DNA of 33,519 nucleotides from Microcaldota archaeon (lineage in GTDB: Archaea > Micrarchaeota > Micrarchaeia > Micrarchaeales > CABMGC01): assembly GCA_021809925.1 (NCBI GenBank), contig JAJZJV010000006.1:1-33519 (forward strand), read 5' to 3'. Positions within the stretch are counted from its first letter, which is position 1; each line of letters starts with the position of its first letter. The notes beneath the pieces are model-generated. The model was not told the DNA's origin. It worked only from the letters and a program-made list of their open reading frames with translations, and made no database searches. Below, piece by piece: positions 17,982 through 27,182 of this stretch. A program made the translations under genes and the position numbers.

Positions 17982-18691
17982 TTAAGATTAAGCAGTTTTA
18001 CTGCATTCTTTGAAAGAATCATCTCCTTTTCAGAATCTTCCATTCTAAGCTTCTTTATTTTCATAAGTTCGATATCTTGATAAGCGTAGGTACTATCTGA
18101 TCCGAACATTATTTTACCACTTCCTATCTTCTCAGATACTATTTCTATAAGCCTGCTGCAGGATAATATAGATGTCTCAGTATAAAGATTCGGGCTTTTC
18201 CCTATAACCTCAAAAGCATTCATTGAGAGAGCTGCGAAATGTGCTATGATTATATTCATCTTCGGAAAATGCTCTGCAAGGAGTACGACCCTATCTGGAT
18301 CCGTGTTCGCTATATTCTCTTTTCTTGTATGTATTATAACTGGTTTCCTGGATTTCTCTATCTCCTTAAAGACTGGCCATATCTTCTCGTCCAGAACATC
18401 AAAGTCCTGTGATCTGGTATGCAGCTTCATTCCTGCAAACTTCTTGAGCGCATCTCCAACCTCTTCAGGAGTCACATCTTTTGGGTTAAACCTTAAGAAA
18501 GGTATTATTGAGCTATTTTTATACTGTAAGAGATCGAAACTCGCCTGCATTACCTCTTTCTCTCTTTCATTGAATGGAAAGATGACTGTTTTGTCTATCT
18601 TGTTTTCCTTCATGCTCTCTCTCAGCTCCTCTATGCTTTGCGTGGTTCCATCCTTGTCAGTGCCGACGTGGTTGTGAATGTCAATTATCAT
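17978..18691 (-). CDS. Amidohydrolase-2/TIM-barrel metal-dependent hydrolase
   Basis: 'MIIDIHNHVG' metal-binding start, 'KPVIIHTRKEN', 'NIIIAHFAAL', 'IMFGSDSTYA'. Confidence 0.82.
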   Translation of the reverse strand: MIIDIHNHVGTDKDGTTQSIEELRESMKENKIDKTVIFPFNEREKEVMQASFDLLQYKNSSIIPFLRFNPKDVTPEEVGDALKKFAGMKLHTRSQDFDVLDEKIWPVFKEIEKSRKPVIIHTRKENIANTDPDRVVLLAEHFPKMNIIIAHFAALSMNAFEVIGKSPNLYTETSILSCSRLIEIVSEKIGSGKIMFGSDSTYAYQDIELMKIKKLRMEDSEKEMILSKNAVKLLNLN

Positions 18692-18880
18692 AATATCTTA
18701 TTTGGTCTTTCTTATTTTAATACTTTTGGTACAATTGGTACAATTTTAAAATATTCTGATCTTTGCTTTGAAGAAAAGCTTTAAATAACTGTAATAAAAT
18801 AATTAATTTATGCAGATTTCATTCAAAGCGGATAATGTTTATTCTTGCATTAGTGATGTTAGTCTTATCCTTATTCAGAT

Positions 18881-18900
18881 ATTGGGTCAGTAGACCCAAT
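18881..18900. promoter_or_regulatory. Perfect stem-loop/palindrome in the intergenic region
   Basis: ATTGGGTC-AGTA-GACCCAAT, upstream of the orphan gene pair. Confidence 0.5.
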
Positions 18901-18981
18901 AATACTCTTTTTATAAAATGGAACTAAATGCGGTGTTTGCCGCTGTGATTTGTTTTTTTAATTCAGATTAAAGTTTGTAAA

Positions 18982-19389
18982 GTGATTGATATGGGTATTG
19001 TTTTAAAAGAGCCAAAGGCTCAAGAAAGAGAATATATAAAGGTGGATAGAAATAGGTTTCAGATAATTTCTGACAATAATATCGCAGACAGGGCTGAGTT
19101 ATATATATCAAAGGCCATAAAAGCGCATGCTGAAGGCCAGCTCTTTAATTCTGCAGTATTCTTTGGTGCTGCTGCGAGATGGTATGAACGCCTAGCAACT
19201 TATAATGTTGGTATCCCTGCAGTTGCAGAATCTGCAAATGCTGCTGCTTCACAAGCAAGAAATAGCGCTGCAAAAAATGCATTAAACAGTGGGAGTAGCA
19301 TTAAAGATCTTGACGCAGCAGTTTCTGCCGAATTAGATAAGGTTCGTGCATTTGGCAGTACTGCCAGGGGTTCTAAACTGTCATTTTAA
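18982..19389 (+). CDS. Hypothetical alpha-helical protein
   Basis: ORF immediately upstream of 19401-20684; Ala-rich helical composition. Confidence 0.6.
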   Translation: MIDMGIVLKEPKAQEREYIKVDRNRFQIISDNNIADRAELYISKAIKAHAEGQLFNSAVFFGAAARWYERLATYNVGIPAVAESANAAASQARNSAAKNALNSGSSIKDLDAAVSAELDKVRAFGSTARGSKLSF

Positions 19390-19400
19390 TATGTGATTGC

Positions 19401-20684
19401 ATGGCAGCTAATGTGCGATTGAATAGAGAGCCAGCCAGGTCTAGTTTCAAAGACGGATCTCATGTGGCTAGACATTTTTACTCTGAGTTCGGTGAGATGG
19501 CAGAGCTTTTAAGGCTGAAAAGGAGTGGAGCAGTTGCAGAAGTTTCAAACAGGTTTCTAGAGCAGAGCAATATACCACTAACTATAAAAAGGGTTGAAGA
19601 GATAGCTGTTGATCATGGCTTGGTCAAGCCAGGCGAGATTAGCATATTGTATGCCCGGCAAATAGCGACTCCTAGATTTGAGAATGTTGTTTTCCAGCTT
19701 GTTGGAAATGTCCTTTCAGAGATGCTTAATAAAGAAGGCTATCCATCCAGAGCCGCAATAGCAACATACACTACTGATGATATGACTTGCCTGAGCGTTG
19801 AGAAATCATCTTATTTTACAATAGTAGTACCAAATGGTGAAAGAGTATTTAGCGTAGGGGTAGGAAAGCCGCGAGAAGGAGTACAAATAGATTTGCAACA
19901 TCTTCAGCCAATTCAGGCCGGGCTTAAGGCGAGAATAGAGCGTGTCTTTGAGAATGATCTACCTCGGGGTTTTGCAAGAGGTCCTTCAAGCAATGGAATT
20001 TCTCTTGTAGATTTTCATAGGGCAATATCAAGGAATATCGTATCTGAAAGCGGTGGAAATTCAATAAATGGGCTATATAGCGATGTGCTAAAGGAGTTAT
20101 TAGCAAACGGGTACATTGTGCCAGAGATACGTGTGATAGATTCATCTGGCAGAAGCACATTACTTAGGAAGAGCATGACAGAAAGAGACTATCAGCAAAA
20201 CGGAAGAGCGCTAATCACCCCTGAAGATATCATAAATAATTCGGTAAGGGCAACGCTAACTCCAAGATATGGATATTCTTTAGCTCTCTTCACGTTGGCA
20301 TTATCTGATAAGGTAATCTTCACCCAGAGATATGGGGCTACTGAGAAATATTTTCCCGAAGAAGCGCAAGGTCTCGAAAACGCGCTTAAAAGGGAGCTTG
20401 GAATACTGATGCCCCTTTTCGATCTTAATAATGCATGGCATAGCGTACGGGAAAGCGAGATACTGTATTCTATACTATCTCACATATTTCCATCCCAAAA
20501 GATCAGCGCCATGACTGAAGATGAACGCTTAAGGCGTGCTATGTCACTGTACGTACCAGCAAAAGACTACAGGAATGGTGTGGAAGTAGCTTCAACATCA
20601 AAGACTGAGAGCCTGGAAGAAGCAATGCAAAACATCTCTGCAAGCTTATTCAAAGCCACATATGGGGATATAATCCGCAGGTAG
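19401..20684 (+). CDS. Hypothetical protein, no recognised family
   Basis: 427-aa ORF, 11 nt after the preceding stop. Confidence 0.7.
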   Translation: MAANVRLNREPARSSFKDGSHVARHFYSEFGEMAELLRLKRSGAVAEVSNRFLEQSNIPLTIKRVEEIAVDHGLVKPGEISILYARQIATPRFENVVFQLVGNVLSEMLNKEGYPSRAAIATYTTDDMTCLSVEKSSYFTIVVPNGERVFSVGVGKPREGVQIDLQHLQPIQAGLKARIERVFENDLPRGFARGPSSNGISLVDFHRAISRNIVSESGGNSINGLYSDVLKELLANGYIVPEIRVIDSSGRSTLLRKSMTERDYQQNGRALITPEDIINNSVRATLTPRYGYSLALFTLALSDKVIFTQRYGATEKYFPEEAQGLENALKRELGILMPLFDLNNAWHSVRESEILYSILSHIFPSQKISAMTEDERLRRAMSLYVPAKDYRNGVEVASTSKTESLEEAMQNISASLFKATYGDIIRR

Positions 20685-20722
20685 TATTTTAGATGTTCTA
20701 TCCAATGTAAAATTGATCTTGT

Positions 20723-21727
20723 ATGGAGGTTATCAAGCCAGAATCTCTGAAGAAGGGGGATACAATAGGTGTCATAACTCCAGCTTCTCCCCTAACAAAG
20801 AACAGATTAGATCTTGTAAATCTCAAGGTTAGACAGCTTGAATCAATGGGTTACAAGGTACATTTTGGCAGAAATTATAACAAGAACCTCGGGCATAAAG
20901 CTGGCACTTCCGAAGAACGCCTTGCTGATCTGATGGGGATGTTTGAAAACAAGGATATTAAGGCCATAATAACAGCCAGAGGTGGTTATAATTCAAACGA
21001 ACTACTCGATTCCATAGATTACAATATAATCCGAAAGAACCCCAAAATATTCTGCGGCTTCAGTGACGTAACTTTCCTTCATTGTGCAATACACACAAAA
21101 ACAGGGCTGGCAACATTTTATGGTCCGAACCTCAATACGCGATTTGCACTTCCTGGAGAAGATCCTGGATACACATTGAACTACTTCAATAAGGTGCTCA
21201 CTGAGAAAAATGACCGATTAAAAATAATGCCTTCAAGCAGATTCACATTCCTAAGGGAGCTTGAGATTCCAGAAGATAAGCTCTATGCTACTGCTTGGAA
21301 GACTCTCAGGGAAGGCAGCGCGGAAGGAAAGCTTGTCGGAGGTCACATATTCACATTTCTTGATTTGGCAGGAACTGAATATCTTCCAGATTTCTCAGAT
21401 AAGATATTATTCTGGGAGGATACAGAAAGCACAACGGCACTGACAGACCGATCCCTGCACCAAATGAAGATGCTTGGAATCTTGGATGAGATTAAAGGCA
21501 TGATTGTTGGAAGAACAAATAACCTTGAGTATAAAACAGATGACCAAAATTATCCTCTTGATAAAATAATAATAGAGGCAACAAAAGAATATGACTTCCC
21601 TATTATTTCAGGTATGGATTTCGGACATACAACGCCAATGTTTACCATCCCTTATGGTATAAATGCAAGGATATCCGCAAACATGGCAGAACAAAGCTTT
21701 GAGCTTACTGAGAGCGCGGTTATCTAG
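20723..21727 (+). CDS. S66 family peptidase (LD-carboxypeptidase / MccF-like)
   Basis: 'LKKGDTIGVITPASP', 'IITARGGYNSNELLDSIDY', 'CGFSDVTFLHCAIHTKTGLATFYGPN', 'FDFGHTTPMFTIPYG'-like C-terminus. Confidence 0.88.
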   Translation: MEVIKPESLKKGDTIGVITPASPLTKNRLDLVNLKVRQLESMGYKVHFGRNYNKNLGHKAGTSEERLADLMGMFENKDIKAIITARGGYNSNELLDSIDYNIIRKNPKIFCGFSDVTFLHCAIHTKTGLATFYGPNLNTRFALPGEDPGYTLNYFNKVLTEKNDRLKIMPSSRFTFLRELEIPEDKLYATAWKTLREGSAEGKLVGGHIFTFLDLAGTEYLPDFSDKILFWEDTESTTALTDRSLHQMKMLGILDEIKGMIVGRTNNLEYKTDDQNYPLDKIIIEATKEYDFPIISGMDFGHTTPMFTIPYGINARISANMAEQSFELTESAVI

Positions 21728-22163
21728 TTTTCTTCTTAGCAGATTTTCTTCGTTTAATGTCTTTAGTGGTATTTACTGGCTTCATGAATCTGTAAAGAAG
21801 CACTGCCATTGCTATAGTAAATACTGTTGTGCCTAGTAGTGCGTATTCGGAAAAAGATCGTATGTATGCATATGTGGACGCAGCAGAGTCTTCTGCTTGA
21901 TTTGCGTACGCTATTGCAGCTACTGGCGAGTAATGCATAATGGTCTTTGCCTTGTCAAGATATCTGTACGCAGAACTTAAATCTGGATTGATAAATAGAT
22001 ATCCACTCTCATTAATTTGGTGTATGTACTGCTCAGTGCTATTTATTATGGAGTTAGCATCCTGGAAGGTATAGTTGTTTGCAGATATGCCAGAATTAAT
22101 AGCATGTGCTGTAAACGTAATAAAAATAAGGAAGAAAAGGGAAATGAAAACCCTCTTATTCAT
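21720..22163 (-). CDS. Hypothetical secreted/membrane protein
   Basis: N-terminal signal-like hydrophobic stretch, C-terminal TM helix followed by a Lys/Arg-rich tail. Confidence 0.6.
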   Translation of the reverse strand: MNKRVFISLFFLIFITFTAHAINSGISANNYTFQDANSIINSTEQYIHQINESGYLFINPDLSSAYRYLDKAKTIMHYSPVAAIAYANQAEDSAASTYAYIRSFSEYALLGTTVFTIAMAVLLYRFMKPVNTTKDIKRRKSAKKKTR

Positions 22164-22176
22164 CGTCTCCCTCCAA

Positions 22177-23184
22177 TCAGAGATTTACGTCAAGCTCAAG
22201 TTCTTTCTTAAGCTCCCTGTACCTATTTCTGATAGTAACCTCTGTAACTCCTGCCACATCAGCCACTTCCTTCTGGGTTCTTCTTTCTCCTACCAAGGCA
22301 CCTGCAATATAAACTGCGGCAGCGGATACTCCTGTCGGGCTTCTTCCGCTGACAAGACCTTTCTTCATCGCCTGTTTAAGAAGCACGGAAGCCTTCTCCT
22401 GGGCATCTCCACTAAGCTTCAAGGCAGCAATATATCTTGGCACATATGCTGATGGATCAGTGAGTGGTATCTTCAGTCCGAGTTCATGGGTTATTACTCT
22501 ATAGGTTCTACCAACTTCCTTCTTTGGAACGTTTGATATTGAGGATATCTCATCAAGTGTTCTAGGCATTCCTGCGCTCCTGCATGTTGCGTATAATGCG
22601 GCGTTCACTACTGTCTCAATAGGCCTGCCTCTGATAAGGTTGTTCTTTACACACTGTCTGTAAAGAAGCGCTGCCTGTTCCCTGATATTGTCTGGCAAAC
22701 CGAGATAACTTGCCACTCTGTTCAATTCTGGCAACGCTACAAGATAGTTCCTCTCGCTTGAGTTTGCTATGCTTGCTCTCTTGTGCCATTTCCTCATTCT
22801 ATAGAGCTGCGCTTGCCTCTTTGATGGCAGCTTCGTTCCTCTAATATCTTTGTTATACATATCAATTTCTGTCACGAGCCCTCTGTTTGGCTTTGTGTAC
22901 TTTATTGGGGCACCAGTTCTTGCTCTCGCATTTCTTTGATCCGAATCAAATGCTCTCCATTCCGGTCCTGAATCTACTATATTCTCTTCTATAACAAGAC
23001 CACAGCTATTGCAGATGTACTCTCCTCTTTCATTATCAAATATTATATCAAGACTCTTGCAGCTTGGACATCGTCTGACATTCTCTGTTGGGGATGGCTG
23101 CGTTCCTTTATGAGATCTTTGATCTTCAACCTCGCCTTCTTCCGAGATTTTCTTAGTCTGTTTTTTAATCTTCTTGTCTGCCAT
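22177..23184 (-). CDS. tfb: Transcription initiation factor IIB (TFB)
   Basis: Zinc ribbon 'CPSCKSLDIIFDNERGEYICNSCGLVIEE', 'GPEWRAFD', two cyclin folds; MADKK start preferred over the upstream start at 23262. Confidence 0.95.
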   Translation of the reverse strand: MADKKIKKQTKKISEEGEVEDQRSHKGTQPSPTENVRRCPSCKSLDIIFDNERGEYICNSCGLVIEENIVDSGPEWRAFDSDQRNARARTGAPIKYTKPNRGLVTEIDMYNKDIRGTKLPSKRQAQLYRMRKWHKRASIANSSERNYLVALPELNRVASYLGLPDNIREQAALLYRQCVKNNLIRGRPIETVVNAALYATCRSAGMPRTLDEISSISNVPKKEVGRTYRVITHELGLKIPLTDPSAYVPRYIAALKLSGDAQEKASVLLKQAMKKGLVSGRSPTGVSAAAVYIAGALVGERRTQKEVADVAGVTEVTIRNRYRELKKELELDVNL

Positions 23185-23399
23185 TCTTAACCACCATTCG
23201 GATTTCAAATATAATTGCGCTTTTCCTATAAAAACTTTTATAAAGTTTTCTAAAACCAGCAATAAATAAGTGAAGAATAAGATATTTAAATCTTTTGGTC
23301 AACAAACCCATTGAAAATAACGCTCTTTTAAGAGCTCAAGAAAACCTTTCAATAACAAAACTCTAAGTATATTAGAGTGATTCTACGACTCTCGAAAGT

Positions 23400-23636
23400 G
23401 TGAATGATTGGAGAGATGAGATTGCCGATGTCATAATAAAAGTAGCGAATCTCATCTCATATCTCCTCTTATTTGAACTTGATATAGCCATCAAGAGCCA
23501 GGGTATACTTGCAAAGGTATACATGAAGTTGGAGAGCCAGAAAGTAGAACGTGAGGTGGCTCCATACATTGGCGCTGTGATGTTTCTCTCATTCAACGGC
23601 AAAGAGGCTAATTCAGGACAATACAAAAAGATTTAG
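23400..23636 (+). CDS. Small hypothetical protein
   Basis: GTG-start 78-aa ORF; weak support. Confidence 0.35.
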   Translation: MNDWRDEIADVIIKVANLISYLLLFELDIAIKSQGILAKVYMKLESQKVEREVAPYIGAVMFLSFNGKEANSGQYKKI

Positions 23637-23678
23637 TTACAATATGTTTATATATCAGGAAAAAGAAAATTATCATTT

Positions 23679-24479
23679 ATGAGTAGGATAACACAAAATG
23701 TCCCTGCCAACGCTGAACCCCTTATACATATCCAAAGAGTAGGTATAGATGGTGCGAGCATAAATGGCAATTTTAATCTCGGGAATATTGCCTACACTCA
23801 AGGTCTTCTTAGGGAGGCCGTAGCTGCGTCATGGATTACAGCTCTTTCAGAAATGTCTAGCGATAAGGCTAAAAAAATAATATCAAAGTTAAATGAGATG
23901 AATCCATGCATTGTTCAAAGGTCATGGACTACATTTAATGTAACTCCAACAGTCTATCTTATAGGTGGAATGGCAGTTGCATCATATGCCTTAGCTACTA
24001 TATCTGCACTTGATAATGTTGATCCGAATACACAACTAATCAAAAACGCAATTACAAGGGCGTCTGATGATATTGATCTTGTCTGTGTTCCAGATCTTTT
24101 AGGAACCGTAGTTGTTCCAGGATATTCTCACATTAAGACTTACACAAGGAATTTAGTAAGGCACACTCCCGCTGTTACCGTTATAGGAGCGCTTCGCTCT
24201 GAGGGTGGAGATGGCTTACCTCTCCCATATGTAGATATATACAGCCCAAATGGAAAGTCAAGGGCAAGATCTATGAATGGAGCTATATTTCCAATATCTA
24301 GCATACGTGATACTTTTAACTTAACTTTCGGAGAAGACGTTACAATTCAGTTAGCTCCAATTGAAGCACTGATAACAATGAAGCGCATAGCATCAGCAGA
24401 AGGCTCTGGGAGAACCGAGGAAGGTAGGAAAAAGGATGAAAATGATCTTACTATCCTAACCGCAATACAGCGCGAATGA
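23679..24479 (+). CDS. Nucleotidyltransferase-fold protein (AbiEii-like)
   Basis: 'YLIGGMAVASYAL', 'RASDDIDLVCV', 'PYVDIYSP', 'APIEALITMKRIA...GRKKDENDLTIL' in the typical order. Confidence 0.65.
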   Translation: MSRITQNVPANAEPLIHIQRVGIDGASINGNFNLGNIAYTQGLLREAVAASWITALSEMSSDKAKKIISKLNEMNPCIVQRSWTTFNVTPTVYLIGGMAVASYALATISALDNVDPNTQLIKNAITRASDDIDLVCVPDLLGTVVVPGYSHIKTYTRNLVRHTPAVTVIGALRSEGGDGLPLPYVDIYSPNGKSRARSMNGAIFPISSIRDTFNLTFGEDVTIQLAPIEALITMKRIASAEGSGRTEEGRKKDENDLTILTAIQRE

Positions 24480-24528
24480 GATCCCGTTGTTCTAACTGCT
24501 ATGCTACGCATGCAACAACAGATAATTA

Positions 24529-25128
24529 ATGTATACAAAGTGGATAATTATGACCAAAAAAGAAAGATATGCTTATTTTTCTGTAGACGTAGAAGCAGCA
24601 GGTCCAGCGCCACCATACAGTATGCTTTCCATAGGGGCAGTGTATACTGGTACTCCTCCAGCAGAGTTTTATTCGGAACTAAAGCCCATATCTGAAGAGT
24701 TTGATCCCAAGGCTTTGGAAGTCAATGGCTTTGATTTATCAAAACTCAAGGTTACAGGTCAAGAACCTGAAGCAGTGATGCGCTCATTTTCTGAATGGGT
24801 AAAGAAAATTTCTGACGGTAAAAGACCTGTCTTCGTTTCGTACGGAACATTCGACTGGATGTTTGTCCAGTTTTATCTCTCGAAGTATACTGGTGAGATA
24901 CCATTTGGGCCTAATGGGCTAGATCTAAAATCTTTTAGCATGGGTGTACTCCATCTTCAAACGTGGAGAGAGACCACCGAACAAAAAGTAATGGATCTGA
25001 TAGGGTTGAAGAGAGATTCATCTAGTGTAGAACATAATGCTTTGGATGATGCAAGAAAACAAGCAAGACTATTTAATCTGTTGCAAGAAATTAGGTCAAG
25101 ACATGACCGTACAAAATTAAAGGTATAA
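24529..25128 (+). CDS. DEDDh 3'-5' exonuclease family protein
   Basis: 'YFSVDVEAAGP' (DxE), 'GTFDWMFV' (D), 'EHNALDDARKQARL' (HxxxxD). Confidence 0.85.
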   Translation: MYTKWIIMTKKERYAYFSVDVEAAGPAPPYSMLSIGAVYTGTPPAEFYSELKPISEEFDPKALEVNGFDLSKLKVTGQEPEAVMRSFSEWVKKISDGKRPVFVSYGTFDWMFVQFYLSKYTGEIPFGPNGLDLKSFSMGVLHLQTWRETTEQKVMDLIGLKRDSSSVEHNALDDARKQARLFNLLQEIRSRHDRTKLKV

Positions 25129-25173
25129 GATCTTCCTCGTCCTTTCAAATATCTCTTTTAATCAAGTGTTATT

Positions 25174-26235
25174 ATGGTGCCATCAAAAAGCGGACACAAT
25201 ATGCAATCACAAGACGGTGGTGCGCATGAAAAAATACATTCATATTACAGCGATTTTGTTTTAGAGGAGATTAATTCATTTATTCTATCGACAGTTAATT
25301 TACTTGGGGTGATTGTTGAGAGGGAGATAACTCAACCAAGAATCTCATTTGTGGGTTTGGCAGATAATTTGGAAGACGATGCCAAATATGATCCGGAAAG
25401 CAAAACCATAATAATAAATCTCAATGCATTATTCAGAAATGAAGAAGACAAAAGTGTCTTCAATCCCTACCTTAAGATAGCTATAGCCCATGAACTAACG
25501 CATTACCTCACTGATGTTTTACACGAAAAGGCATTTGAATGGAGGAATATTGAGAGAAATGGCGCAGGACCTGAGACTTTATTATTTTACATAAGCGATG
25601 AGGGTTCTCGCTGCGAGTTCATTGCTGGATTATTATCTGGAAGCATAAATACAAGGAAGGGTTTGCACAGATTGATTGATGATATCGGCGAGTTGGGATA
25701 CAATGAGCAGGCAGGCGAGATTTTTATAGATATCTTCAGAATGCTGAAGAAAGGCGGAGATGTCAATAAAGCTCTTTATGATTACATAAGATTAAGAGAG
25801 AATGCTCTTGGAGATCACCTTTACATATATGGCATGATTGTCTCTTCAATTATGCTTATTGGCAATGGTCTTGAGAGTGATCCTGAAGCAGCTGAAAGAA
25901 CGACAATACATGATCTTCTAGTAACTCCTCTTGAGGACATAATATCCAAAGCATCCGGAATAGTTATTGATCGCAGAGTAGATAATGCATATGGAACAAT
26001 TTACTACAAGGTACTAAAAGAGCTAGAAGAAGAGCAAAAGATGCGAGAGAATGAGCAGCAAAGAGAAAGAGAGGAGAGAATAAGGCGAATGAAAGCACTC
26101 CAAGATGTTATAAAGACTAAGAGGTTGAAGGGCACTTATGACATAACAGCCGCAACAAGCATGCTTAAAAATGGTGCCTTAAAAGGGGCTTATAGGAGCA
26201 GTAAGGGTAATAAAAAAGAGAAGCTCAAGAGATAG
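25174..26235 (+). CDS. Zincin-like metalloprotease candidate
   Basis: 'IAIAHELTHYLTDV' HExxH motif, downstream 'DEGSRCEFIAGLLSG', C-terminal charged coiled-coil. Confidence 0.6.
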   Translation: MVPSKSGHNMQSQDGGAHEKIHSYYSDFVLEEINSFILSTVNLLGVIVEREITQPRISFVGLADNLEDDAKYDPESKTIIINLNALFRNEEDKSVFNPYLKIAIAHELTHYLTDVLHEKAFEWRNIERNGAGPETLLFYISDEGSRCEFIAGLLSGSINTRKGLHRLIDDIGELGYNEQAGEIFIDIFRMLKKGGDVNKALYDYIRLRENALGDHLYIYGMIVSSIMLIGNGLESDPEAAERTTIHDLLVTPLEDIISKASGIVIDRRVDNAYGTIYYKVLKELEEEQKMRENEQQREREERIRRMKALQDVIKTKRLKGTYDITAATSMLKNGALKGAYRSSKGNKKEKLKR

Positions 26236-26256
26236 CAAATTGGGCACCATATGCTC

Positions 26257-27117
26257 TCACTTCGTGCCCTTTTTTATCATCTCGACAACATTCTCCATCT
26301 CTTTTCTGCTTTTATTTATATCCTCTATGTTGTCTATTGAATACCATGGCGTTGAGAAAACATATCCAAAGAGCTTCCCCGCGCTGGCCAATGCCGGAAA
26401 GAGACTCTCCTCAAGCATTATTCTGCCAGAGGAACCGGAGAGAAGACCAAAGACTGATGGATCGAAAAGATAGATGCCAGCATTGACAAGCCTTGCTTCC
26501 CTTCCCTGATCTGGCTTTCTGGTAAAGTTGCTTATCTTTAAGCCCTCTAGCCTTGTAACACCCATGCCATATCTTGATATTGATGTTGTAAGAGCAACGG
26601 TTGCTAATGCTCTAGTCTCGATATGCTGCAGGTACATTCCAGCCATATCCAGCCTGAATATATGATCCCCATTTAATGCAAAAAAAGGCGATGTCCCTAT
26701 CAGCCCACTGACAAGGCTTAATGCACCTTCGGTACCTCTCTGTGCATCCTCTCTTATATAATTAAGCCTTACTCCCAATGCAGACCCATCTCCGAAGTGA
26801 TCTACTAAGTCATCACTTCCCTTCCCTATTGTGACGAGCACCTCAGATATGCCATTTCTCTTGAGTTCTCCCACCACATACTCCATTATTGGCCTTCCCT
26901 TGATTGAGATCATTGGAGGGTAGACTACTCGATTTTCTATCACTATGCCTCTCCCACCAGCAAATATAACCGCTTTCTTTGGCATTGCATGCGTCATGGC
27001 AGAATCAAGTAGATGCTCTATCGCATGCGATCTATTTCTTATCTTAACTCCATCTATCCCTGCATCGATTCTTTTTAGCAACTCCTCGTCAAGGGTTATT
27101 GTGAGTCTCTTCTTCAT
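26257..27117 (-). CDS. Ribbon-helix-helix (CopG/MetJ-type) domain fused to sugar-phosphate nucleotidyltransferase domain
   Basis: N-terminus 'KKRLTITLDEELLKRIDAGIDGVKIRNRSHAIEHLLDSAM' (RHH), then 'KAVIFAGGRG...', 'GRPIMEYVVGELKRNGISEVLV', 'GTEGALSLV', 'FFALNGDHIFRLD', 'VNAGIYLFDPSVF'. Confidence 0.85.
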   Translation of the reverse strand: MKKRLTITLDEELLKRIDAGIDGVKIRNRSHAIEHLLDSAMTHAMPKKAVIFAGGRGIVIENRVVYPPMISIKGRPIMEYVVGELKRNGISEVLVTIGKGSDDLVDHFGDGSALGVRLNYIREDAQRGTEGALSLVSGLIGTSPFFALNGDHIFRLDMAGMYLQHIETRALATVALTTSISRYGMGVTRLEGLKISNFTRKPDQGREARLVNAGIYLFDPSVFGLLSGSSGRIMLEESLFPALASAGKLFGYVFSTPWYSIDNIEDINKSRKEMENVVEMIKKGTK

Positions 27118-27182
27118 TTTATCAGTTCTGTGTACTTACAGTAAATAGTTACAACGATAAATCTAAATATCATTATGAAAAC

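Noticed and set aside
24483-24523. Imperfect hairpin (GTTGT...ATGC-TAC-GCAT...ACAAC) between the NTase and exonuclease genes
   Set aside because: Bulged and short; too weak to claim as a terminator or ncRNA.
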